A stretch of 11,992 nucleotides of DNA from Chrysochromulina parva (taxonomy: Eukaryota; Haptophyta; Prymnesiales; Chrysochromulinaceae): assembly GCA_002887195.1 (NCBI GenBank), contig PJAB01001827.1:1-11992 (forward strand). The letters are read 5' to 3'. Numbering within the stretch: position 1 is the stretch's first letter; every line of letters begins with the position of its first letter. Shown in pieces: positions 1 to 6,371 of this stretch. A program made the translations under genes and the position numbers. The notes below the pieces were generated by a model. That model searched no databases. It saw only the letters and a list, made by a program, of their open reading frames with translations, and was not told where the DNA came from.

Positions 1-998
1 GCTCCCGGTTCATCAGGTGCAGCAGTGCTTTTGTCATGTGGCCCTGCTGCGCCTCACGCATCTGCTTATGACCGATCGCGGACAGCCAGCCGGCAAAGCC
101 GAGCGCCACCTTCCGGTTGACCACGAAGCTCAGGCCTTTGCGAAGCTTGCGCACGACCTCGGCACGCTCGACGACCATCTTGACCCACGCGCGCCATTCG
201 CGCGACAGACTGCGCATCACAATGTGGCCGAGGCCTCGCTGTAGCACAGAACGCTTGCGGGCACCTTCCTCCCACGTTGAGTACCATGCGTTCCAGCCGA
301 GTGCGAGCTTGCGGTTGGTCATCCGTCTCAGACCCTGGCGAAGGTCGCAAAGCTTGCGAAGAAACTCCGCGCGCTCGATCGCCATCTCGATCCATGCGCC
401 GAAGCCACGCGACAGGCCACGGTTGAGCATGTGGCCCAGGCTCTTGCGCATCGAGTCGCGCTTTGCCTTCAGCGCCGCATACGTCAGGTACCACGCCGAC
501 ATGCCACGTTCGAGCTCTCGCTTGATGATGTACAGCAGAGCTCTCGACATCGGATCATGGTACCACGCCGCTGCGTCAAAGGAAGGTCGACAGTGCAGTG
601 AAAACGGCGAACCCATGACGTGCGCGCCGTCCACCTCGATTGCGAGCAGAAAGGGTCCCGCATGCTTGATCGGGCCGTAGCGCAGGCGCATGGTCGGCAC
701 CGTCGGGATGTTATGTGACTCATCGAACTTGGGCGCCGACGTGCTGTCGCCGTCGTGCAGCACCCGCACGCGCACCACCGCGGGTGGACGCTGCGGCAAC
801 GGAGGCCTGCCACGGTACACGGCCTCCACGACCTCCGCACCCTTCTTGGCCAAGTTGGCCCTTGGAATGTGCAGTGTCAACTCTGTCGTCTCGCCAACGA
901 GTGGGCATACGACGCTGGTAGTGTAATAAGATCTGGCGCGCTCACGCGCCGCGAAGCGGTCGCAGGTTTCGGGCGATCTTGTTGCTCGCTCGGTCATA
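1..998 (-). CDS. Filamin-type Ig domain protein with tryptophan-rich helical repeats (partial, runs off left edge)
   Basis: I translated the minus strand by hand: this frame is open from ATG at 998-996 to the left edge, giving 332 residues with no stop. In-frame stops (TGA and TAA, about 1030-1045) lie upstream, so 998 is the first usable ATG. Residues about 23-136 fit a filamin/ABP280 immunoglobulin-like repeat: an opening strand with VGETTELTLHIP, then AKKGAEVVEAVYRG, and a closing EVDGAHVMGSPFSLH that matches the family's signature Gly-Ser-Pro-Phe strand. From residue 145 the protein is basic and helical, with Trp at 145, 169, 202, 235/238, 268/271 and 304, mostly 33-36 residues apart. Filamin repeats usually mediate protein contacts in cytoskeletal scaffolds; the function here is unknown. 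The C-terminus lies outside the window. Divergent from the TPR gene. An upstream exon cannot be excluded. Confidence 0.8.
29..442 (-). repeat. Two tandem 69-residue (207-bp) Trp-rich coding repeats
   Basis: Within the minus-strand gene, the block 442-236 (begins SLGHMLNRGLSRGFGAW) is repeated at 235-29 (begins GLGHIVMRSLSREWRAW). Aligned pairs include GAWIEMAIERAEFLRKL with RAWVKMVVERAEVVRKL, and NRKLALGWNAW with NRKVALGFAGW. The offset is exactly 207 bp. Each unit itself contains two Trp-centred subunits of about 33-36 residues, so the basic module is a short amphipathic helix pair. More copies may continue past the left edge. Confidence 0.8.
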
Positions 999-1217
999 CT
1001 TGCCAAGGGGGGGCCATGTAGACTCTCACGTTACACGCAAGTTCAGTCGTTTCGAATTCGTTGGATTGCATGCAATAAACCTCTTCGACAAGATACACTG
1101 TACTCTTGCCTCGAGCATAGCGACGTACGTCATTGCCGTTCACAGTTTGGATATAAGTTCACACGAAAATAGCCAACGCGATGAAAAAATCTTTGGACCA
1201 AAACTGGGTGCACCTTC
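999..1217. promoter_or_regulatory. Divergent intergenic region, probable bidirectional promoter
   Basis: These 219 bp separate the divergent start codons at 998 (minus) and 1218 (plus), and are clearly richer in A/T than the coding DNA. Visible elements are a 12-bp perfect palindrome ATTGCATGCAAT at 1065-1076, an 8-bp palindrome CGAATTCG at 1053-1060, a 10-bp palindrome GACGTACGTC at 1122-1131 containing a bZIP-like ACGTCA half site, and a TATA-like GATATAAG near 1149-1156, suitably placed for the plus-strand gene. That both genes share regulation from here is inferred. Confidence 0.5.
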
Positions 1218-2309
1218 ATGCCAACCCCATCATCCCGCGGAGTGACCAGCTTCACCAGCAAAAGGCGTGCCAAGGAAGCCTACCTGCGGCGGCATGGTAT
1301 GAAGCAAAGAGAGGGGCCGTCGTCGGCCGAAGCGCTCGCCTACCACGTGCACCAGGAGTCCATGCAGTCCGCCAGACTGCCGTACGCGCCGGCCAGAATG
1401 CGAATCAGCGAGCAGCAGGAGCAGCGGCAGCAGAGCCTGGGCGTCGCGCGTATCTCCGAGCAGCTGTTTGACAAGGTCACTATGTACCACGCGCAGATTG
1501 GCGCCAATGTCGAACCGGCGCAGCTCAAGGGCCTGCAGGACGGAATGGTCCGCGAGGCCGAAAAGATGATCGAATACAAGAGCTTCGATGACGCGCTCAA
1601 CCTGTTCACGCACGCGCTCGCGATCAGCGAGAAGACGGGAGACGCGACCACCCAGGCCTCCATCATTCATAACATCGGCTTCTGCCTGCACTGCCTCGGC
1701 GAGTTCGAGGCCGCGAAGGCTTACTACACGCAGGCGCTCGAGAAGGTGCAGCGGCTGCAGCCGTCGCTGTCCGATACGCTGCGTTCCATCGGTTCACTCT
1801 GGAACGGCGGCACCGACGTCAACTCGAGCCGCATCCTCCACATCAAGGAGCGTCTCTTCGATGTCGAGAGAGGACTCCTACCCGATGGGTGCTTCCTCGA
1901 TGAGTATGGTCGCAAGCAACCGATGCCTCGGGCGGTCGCGGACTGCGACGAGGAGGACGGCGAGGTTGCGTACGACGAGACGGGCCGAGATGCGCCCGCG
2001 TGGCTGCGCGCGGCGCCGCCTCAGGACGACGAAGCTGAGTATGGGCACAATCACGAGTGGCGCGACGGGCGAGGCGCGGCGGAAGATGATGCTGCCGAGG
2101 GCGTGGCGGAGGCGGACGCGGAGGAGGACGATCGCGATCCGGCCGCCAAGGAGGCGGCGCGCAAGGAGTGGCTGCAGTACTACCTGCAGACGGGCGAGTG
2201 GGATCAGGCTGAGGAGCTCGTCGTGAGCGCCGAGGAGGCCGAGGACTTGCGGTACCTCGTGGAGCGCGAGCATCGCCTGCTGCTCGAGAAAGAGGGAGGT
2301 GTAGAGTGA
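1218..2309 (+). CDS. TPR-repeat protein with acidic C-terminal region
   Basis: A 363-residue protein starting at ATG 1218. The basic N-terminus (residues 1-60) leads into a Gln/Glu-rich helix (61-75). Residues about 111-140 form one tetratricopeptide repeat (FDDALNLFTHALAISEKTGD) and about 144-178 a second, better one (ASIIHNIGFCLHCLGEFEAA, then Tyr-Tyr and QALEKVQ). Residues about 232-310 are strongly acidic and probably disordered. The C-terminus carries another helical hairpin (WLQYYLQTGEWDQAEELV) resembling a degenerate third TPR. TPRs form protein-binding superhelices; two or three copies suggest an adaptor or complex subunit rather than an enzyme. I see no signal peptide, membrane segment or catalytic motif. 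I do not recognise a named orthologue. The flanking filamin-type and IQ-type genes are also scaffold-like, which fits a cytoskeletal or flagellar role but does not show it. Confidence 0.8.
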   Translation: MPTPSSRGVTSFTSKRRAKEAYLRRHGMKQREGPSSAEALAYHVHQESMQSARLPYAPARMRISEQQEQRQQSLGVARISEQLFDKVTMYHAQIGANVEPAQLKGLQDGMVREAEKMIEYKSFDDALNLFTHALAISEKTGDATTQASIIHNIGFCLHCLGEFEAAKAYYTQALEKVQRLQPSLSDTLRSIGSLWNGGTDVNSSRILHIKERLFDVERGLLPDGCFLDEYGRKQPMPRAVADCDEEDGEVAYDETGRDAPAWLRAAPPQDDEAEYGHNHEWRDGRGAAEDDAAEGVAEADAEEDDRDPAAKEAARKEWLQYYLQTGEWDQAEELVVSAEEAEDLRYLVEREHRLLLEKEGGVE

Positions 2310-2441
2310 GCCTCAGGTGGAGATATCGGCGGTGGTCGTCACCTCGCGCTCGCCGGCGCATGAGACCGGATGCGCCGCATAATATCCCGTAATTACACTG
2401 TCCGCATCTATCTGTGGTTTCTCCGGCATATTGGATAGAAT

Positions 2442-2643
2442 GTATGTTATTTTTTATGTTTTTGTGTGGGAGGAATGCGTTGCTGTGTGCGTTGCTCTTT
2501 TTGCGGACCTAAACGTACGGATCGTACTGCGTGGGCCGCCGCCGGCCCCGGCAGCGATCCACATGGCGAAGTTTCGGAACTGCGTCTCTGCGTCTGCGAC
2601 AAGGCCAAGCGGCACACCGCATTTTACTAACCCCAACTTCCAG
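2442..2643 (+). other. Candidate 5'-UTR intron (GTATGT ... TACTAAC ... CAG)
   Basis: GTATGT at 2442-2447 matches the strong 5' splice consensus known from yeast-type introns. TACTAAC at 2625-2631 matches the optimal branch-point heptamer, and TTCCAG ending at 2643 supplies a 3' splice site about 13 nt after the branch A. The predicted 202-bp intron would lie in the leader of the IQ-motif gene, whose ATG is at 2776. The three motifs are read directly from the sequence; that they are used together is inferred, and each could arise by chance. Confidence 0.3.
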
Positions 2644-2674
2644 CTGCGGGTAGAGGTCTTTGATACGTCGTGGA

Positions 2675-2702
2675 AAAGTGTTCAATGTGCACTCAACACT
2701 TT
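2675..2702 (+). promoter_or_regulatory. Leader hairpin upstream of the IQ gene
   Basis: AAAGTGTT (2675-2682) and AACACTTT (2695-2702) are perfect 8-bp inverted repeats with a 12-nt loop. The loop holds an upstream ATG at 2685 that opens a 9-codon ORF ending in TGA at 2712-2714. This stop overlaps a second upstream ATG at 2714, whose frame runs past the main start to a TGA at 2831-2833. If transcribed, this leader could reduce initiation at 2776. That effect is inferred. Confidence 0.3.
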
Positions 2703-2775
2703 CGGGCTTCGTGATGGAATCGCCCAGGACCGCGCCCGGTTATGAATATGTTCCTTCGCAACGGAACGTCTTTCA

Positions 2776-4698
2776 ATGCTGGAGGCGGATCCGATCGCTC
2801 CAGACGGGGAGCTCGTCCGTGAGCTTTACGTGATTGAAAGCCGCGGCCTCAACTCCCAAGGGCCGGGCGGCCCCGTCACCTTGGGGGAGACAGCGGATCG
2901 CGAGCACGCGGCGGCGCGCGTGCAGGCCGTTCATCGCGGGCGGGCCGCACGCCAGCGGCAAGCGCCACCAGCGGCCACCACAGGGGCACCACGGGAGGCA
3001 CCACGGGAGGCACCACAGGTGCAGGAGCTGTCGACGGAGCAGAGTCAGCGAGCAGCGGCGGCACGCGTACAAGCCATCCACCGCGGGCGCGCCGCCCGCC
3101 AGGCGCACAAGCAGCGGGCGCCGAGTGCCGAGATTGCTGCCGTGCCACCACCATTACCAGCTCGGCCTAGAGCTAAGAGCCAAGAGCTCGGCCACAACCA
3201 GCTCTTCGAAGAGGATACGCTCTTCACCTCGGACGAGAAGGAGGAGCGCAAGCGCGCAGCGGCGCGAGTGCAGTCCATCCATCGTGGGCGCGCCTCTCGC
3301 CGGCAGCAGGCGCCGCCGCTGCCGGTGCGCGGTGCCGGCGGCGAGCTGCCGGCGCCCAGCCTGCCCTACACGGAGGCGGAGCTCGCGGCGACGCGGATGC
3401 AGGCGGCGATGCGCGGGCGTGCCGTGCGTGAGCGCCAAGAGCGTGAACGGCGCGTCACACTCGCGCGTGAGCAGCACAGCCACGGCGTGGCAAAGTGCGC
3501 CACGGCGGCGAGCTGTTCGTCGGCCTCTATGGCGGGCTCGCCAGTCCGCTCGGGCGTGCCGCCGGGCGCGGCGTCCTCGACGTCGCCCACAGGCTCGGCG
3601 ACGGTGGGCGGCTTCTGCTCGGAGGCCCAGTATGAGGACCGGATGATGCATCTTAAGAAGCTCAAGAGGGAGGCCGAAGAACGTAGGCAACGCGAACTGG
3701 CACGCCGTGTGCTCGAGGAGGAGAGATTCCGCAAGGAGATGGAGGCCGAGACGGAGCGCGCGAAGGCGCGCGAGGCCGAGCGCGAGCAAGAGCTGCTCAA
3801 GATGAAGGAGGAGGCTCGCAAGCGCGGCCAAGTGGAGCGTGAGAAGCGCCTTGCTGAGCGCGAGCAGCTCTCTGTACGCGAAAAGGAGTTTGCTCGCAAG
3901 CGACGGGGCGAAGTGCCCTTGTACAAGCGCATGATAGAGAAGGCGGAGCGCGTGGCGGCCGAGGAGGAGAGGCAACGCGACGCACTCCTCCAGGGCAACA
4001 AGGGCAAGTACAGGCCAGTCGACTTTAGCTCGCGTGAGGTCGAGCTGCCGATGGAGCTGTACGAGCACCCAAAGGAAGGGCAGCGTCACTTTGTGGCGCC
4101 ACGCAGGCGCGCCGACATCACGGAGCCGGGCAGCCTGCCGGACATCAAGGCGTACTACCAGGGCAAGGCACGCGAGCGTGTGGTCAAGGAGCTCCAAGAT
4201 CAGCGCCATATGGTCGAGATCCACCGTCAAAAGGCTCAGGAGGACAAGAAGCGGGTGACGCAGTACTCGAAGCTCGTCTCTGAGCTCGCGCCGCCTGCGC
4301 CTCCGCGCGCCACCTCGGCAGCCCCGAAGCTGCCGCCCGTGAGCGATCCGGCGCGTGGCGCCTCGAAGCGCAAGCCCGACTCCGCCTCGGCCGCCTCGGC
4401 CGCGCATGCGCCCAGGACGACGCGGCTGCCCCCCGCCAACGGCGCGACCGCGCGCAGCCCGCGGGAGCCCAAGGACGTCAAGATGCAGGAGGAGCGCCTC
4501 GCCGCGTATAACCGAGAGCTCTCGCAGCGAGAGACGCAGCTCAGGTCGCAGCTGAGCTGCGAGCCGAAGGCGGACGCGACCTCGCCACCCGACGACATCG
4601 AGGCCTTGATTCGCGTGCGCGGCGACCTCTCGGCCTGCTACATCACCGCCATCAGGAGCAAGGTCGAGATGCTCGAGGGCCTATTCGAGGCGACGTGA
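2776..4698 (+). CDS. Four-IQ-motif coiled-coil protein
   Basis: A 640-residue protein; ATG 2776 is the first in-frame ATG after a stop at 2743-2745. Four IQ-like calmodulin-binding motifs of the form (V/M)QxxxRGxxxR occur at residues about 43-60, 92-110, 160-177 and 203-220, with cores VQAVHRGRAAR, VQAIHRGRAAR, VQSIHRGRASR and MQAAMRGRAVR, separated by Pro/Ala linkers. A Ser/Gly-rich linker (240-280) leads to a highly charged coiled coil (about 284-405). A less repetitive block follows (about 411-475, with KYRPVDFSSREVELPMELYE and HFVAPRRRADITEPGSLPD) that looks like a conserved domain I cannot name. Then come an Ala/Pro/Lys-rich disordered region and a final helical segment (about 603-638). 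It is probably a calmodulin- or centrin-binding structural protein, since IQ motifs bind EF-hand proteins. A cytoskeletal or axonemal role is plausible but inferred. Confidence 0.85.
   Translation: MLEADPIAPDGELVRELYVIESRGLNSQGPGGPVTLGETADREHAAARVQAVHRGRAARQRQAPPAATTGAPREAPREAPQVQELSTEQSQRAAAARVQAIHRGRAARQAHKQRAPSAEIAAVPPPLPARPRAKSQELGHNQLFEEDTLFTSDEKEERKRAAARVQSIHRGRASRRQQAPPLPVRGAGGELPAPSLPYTEAELAATRMQAAMRGRAVRERQERERRVTLAREQHSHGVAKCATAASCSSASMAGSPVRSGVPPGAASSTSPTGSATVGGFCSEAQYEDRMMHLKKLKREAEERRQRELARRVLEEERFRKEMEAETERAKAREAEREQELLKMKEEARKRGQVEREKRLAEREQLSVREKEFARKRRGEVPLYKRMIEKAERVAAEEERQRDALLQGNKGKYRPVDFSSREVELPMELYEHPKEGQRHFVAPRRRADITEPGSLPDIKAYYQGKARERVVKELQDQRHMVEIHRQKAQEDKKRVTQYSKLVSELAPPAPPRATSAAPKLPPVSDPARGASKRKPDSASAASAAHAPRTTRLPPANGATARSPREPKDVKMQEERLAAYNRELSQRETQLRSQLSCEPKADATSPPDDIEALIRVRGDLSACYITAIRSKVEMLEGLFEAT
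2986..3021 (+). repeat. 12-bp tandem repeat, three copies, coding
   Basis: GCACCACGGGAG occurs at 2986-2997 and 2998-3009, followed by the diverged copy GCACCACAGGTG at 3010-3021. It encodes the APRE/APRE/APQV linker between the first two IQ motifs. This is an in-frame minisatellite likely to vary in copy number. Confidence 0.7.
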
Positions 4699-4765
4699 GA
4701 GCGAGTGCGGCACTGAGAGTTGTGCGTATGTGTGAGAGGTCTATTCAAGAGTCAATTCGCTTTTT

Positions 4766-4775
4766 GGCAATTGCC
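4766..4775. promoter_or_regulatory. Palindrome upstream of cysteine dioxygenase
   Basis: GGCAATTGCC is a perfect 10-bp palindrome in the short spacer (4699-4884) between the IQ gene and the cysteine dioxygenase ATG. It sits about 110 bp before that ATG and could be a dimeric factor site. No TATA box is obvious. The evidence is symmetry and position only. Confidence 0.2.
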
Positions 4776-4884
4776 GAAACTCGGGCGCGAGCGCATCCTG
4801 CGTGCGCATCGACGGAGTCCGGGAACCAGAGTCGGCGGAACGGACCCTGACGTGCTTGCCTTCTTGTGTCCCTTACCCATCACG

Positions 4885-5749
4885 ATGCTGCGCACGAGCT
4901 CATGCGATCGGCTGCGGTTAACGCCCCCATGCGGTGGCACCGCTACTACGCCACGCCGCAGCGAAAGCTTCACGCTCTCCACGTTCCGAGCGCCTCCCAA
5001 ATGCCCCGGCGGCATAAAGAAGAATGATGAGCTTCCACGACCTCTCGCATCGCCATCTCCACCACCCAGTGAGCTGGACCTCCTCTTCAGGGGCCTGCGT
5101 GCGGCCTTCTTCCGCTCGGACCATGTTTCGGCGGATCACCCGGCGGCTGGAGTCCTCGCCGCGCGCGATTCCGTGCGCCTGCGTGACGAGCTAATTGCAG
5201 CAGGACAGTGGAAGGCACGCGAGTACACACGCACAAAGCTCCTCGATGGCGATGGCTTCATGGTGATGCTGCTCTGCTGGGCACCGGAGTGCGCGAGCCC
5301 GGTGCACGCGCACTCGTGCGCTGAGAGCGGGATCGCGTCCAATTGCTTTTTGATGGTGCTCGAGGGCAGCCTCGCAGAGACAGTCTATGGCGAGGAGGCC
5401 ATCCTTCCCGATGGCCAGAGCGTGGACGCGCGATTCGGGCGTACGCGCATCGTCAGTGCAGGCGCCGTCGCATGTGAGGGCGCGACGATTCGAACCCGAT
5501 GGAAGGATTGTCCCCGCCCTCCCCCTCACTGCTTCCCCCCTCCCCGGCTCCGCTGCTTCAGACATCAATGACAGCATGGGCATACACAAGGTGGCCAACC
5601 CAACCAACGCTCGTGCTGTGAGCCTTCACGTGTACGCGCCTGGGTGGAAGCGCGCGCCGCTCTTCGAGGAGATGCGCTTCGAGGAGAAGTTTCCCGAGGT
5701 GGATGCTGGCGGGGCGGAGCTCGAGATCGACAGCTGGGGCGACTTTTGA
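4885..5749 (+). CDS. CDO1: Cysteine dioxygenase, two exons (4885-5473, 5562-5749)
   Basis: Cupin-fold Fe(II) enzyme that oxidises L-cysteine with O2 to cysteine sulfinate, leading to taurine/hypotaurine or sulfite and pyruvate. Joining 4885-5473 to 5562-5749 gives 258 residues. Visible family features are YTR (residues 114-116; the Arg corresponds to the substrate-carboxylate Arg of animal CDO), MLLCW (128-132), iron ligands His141 and His143 in SPVHAH, the CFLMVLEGSLAETVY cupin strand with the crosslink Cys154, YINDSMGIHKV with third iron ligand His205, and the Ser217/His219/Tyr221 triad in SLHVYAP, Tyr221 being the Cys-Tyr cofactor partner. The distance His143 to Cys154 is six residues longer than in animal CDO. 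ATG 4885 is the first in-frame ATG; residues 1-60 are basic, Ser/Pro-rich and not conserved, possibly a targeting peptide. Convergent with the Mpo1-like gene. Confidence 0.92.
5474..5561 (+). other. Spliceosomal intron in the cysteine dioxygenase gene (88 bp, phase 1)
   Basis: The donor GTGAGG begins at 5474 and the acceptor TTCAG ends at 5561. A C/T-rich tract covers about 5511-5558, and a possible branch site CTCAC lies at 5525-5529. Reading through would change frame and lose the third iron-binding His. Splicing joins T5473 to AC5562 to make TAC (Tyr) in AYINDSMGIH, exactly the conserved family sequence. This is the clearest evidence that the window is eukaryotic. Confidence 0.93.
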
Positions 5750-6371
5750 CTTTGGAGAAGTCGAGTCAAGTCAAGTGTCAAGTCAAGTTGTTTATGTAGG
5801 AGAAGTCGAGGGCCTGGCGCAGAGGGCGTGCCGCGAGCAAGGTCGGGACTGGGCCGATGCATGCCTCAGCTCATGCAAGAAGCCATCGTTGCGAGTCGCA
5901 CTCTCGCGTCCGGTCGTCGGCTCAAGTTCAGGACCGGACCTTGCGGGTACATCGGGTGATCCGCAGTCGACCACGCTCTCCGACTTCTGTGTTAAACCGC
6001 TACCGGGTATAAGGCGCTGCATAGGCTACTGTAATATTAGTTTTTCGTCGGTGAGACGCTTTGACAGAGACCGCATCCGGCTCCGTCCGGTATGTTAGTT
6101 GTGGCCGTGAACTACATGCACACGGTAATTTACATACAATCCGCACATGAACTACGAATAATAGCATTATCTCTTTTTGAGGCCGGGGCAGGCGTACTAT
6201 ACCGTCGAAGAAGAAGATCCGTACCTCCGCGTGTATTGCGAAGATCGTCAATCGTCACTACGATTCTAATTTCACATTCATGCGCGGGTATTTCGCTTTT
6301 GCAGGGACCTGGCGTCGGCGCGGCGCGGCGCGCGATAGGTGATTTTCTTACACTCAGGCATCAGGCAGTAA
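5750..6371. other. Convergent intergenic region between CDO and the Mpo1-like gene
   Basis: These 622 bp lie between two genes that converge, so they should hold both 3' UTRs. The first 61 bp carry short direct repeats (listed separately). About 6020-6290 is markedly AT-richer (stretches such as TGTAATATTAG and AATTTACATAC), typical of a terminator or poly(A) zone. A GGCGCGGCGC-type run lies near 6315-6335. An ATG-started frame from 5703 to 6098 overlaps the CDO tail but shows no recognisable domain. I find no gene here. Confidence 0.5.
5754..5810 (+). repeat. Nested short direct repeats in the CDO 3' region
   Basis: GGAGAAGTCGAG occurs at 5754-5765 and again at 5799-5810. Between the copies, TCAAGTCAAGT at 5766-5776 is repeated at 5778-5788, a 12-bp period. 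The block starts a few bases after the CDO stop codon. It looks like a small minisatellite; a role in the 3' UTR is possible but not shown. Confidence 0.75.

Larger units (their letters stand above)
2310..2775. other. Intergenic spacer between TPR and IQ genes
   Basis: These 466 bp must hold the TPR gene's 3' UTR and the promoter and leader of the IQ gene. About 2380-2490 is AT-rich and T-rich (runs of T at 2449-2464), a plausible 3'-end signal. A short inverted repeat GTACG-GAT-CGTAC lies near 2516-2528. A possible leader intron (2442-2643) and a hairpin with short upstream ORFs (2675-2833) are described separately. I see no convincing protein-coding gene: the longest open frame here has only a TTG start and no recognisable domain. 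Confidence 0.5.

Noticed and set aside
66..840. Two minus-strand frames (494-66 and 840-484) and a plus-strand frame (117-680)
   Set aside because: They overlap the real minus-strand frame that encodes the filamin and W-repeat domains; their translations show no domain and are Arg/Ser/Ala-biased.
2431..2745. Open frame of 104 codons between the TPR and IQ genes
   Set aside because: It starts with TTG, crosses an AT-rich segment and a likely leader, and shows no recognisable domain.
3154..4407. 417-residue antisense open frame opposite the IQ gene
   Set aside because: It mirrors the biased, repetitive codons of the IQ/coiled-coil gene. The protein is Leu/Arg/His-rich with no domain, a typical shadow in GC-rich DNA.
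4720..4884. N-terminal extension of CDO
   Set aside because: The first codon is TTG and the stretch is unrelated to the CDO family; the first in-frame ATG is at 4885.
5487..5498. GATTCGAACCCG resembles the reverse of a tRNA B box (GGGTTCGAATC)
   Set aside because: It lies inside the CDO intron. The minus-strand sequence upstream has no A box, no cloverleaf arms and no acceptor pairing.
5703..6098. ATG-started 131-codon frame overlapping the CDO tail
   Set aside because: It starts inside CDO exon 2, crosses the short repeats and 3' UTR, and has no domain or coding-like composition.
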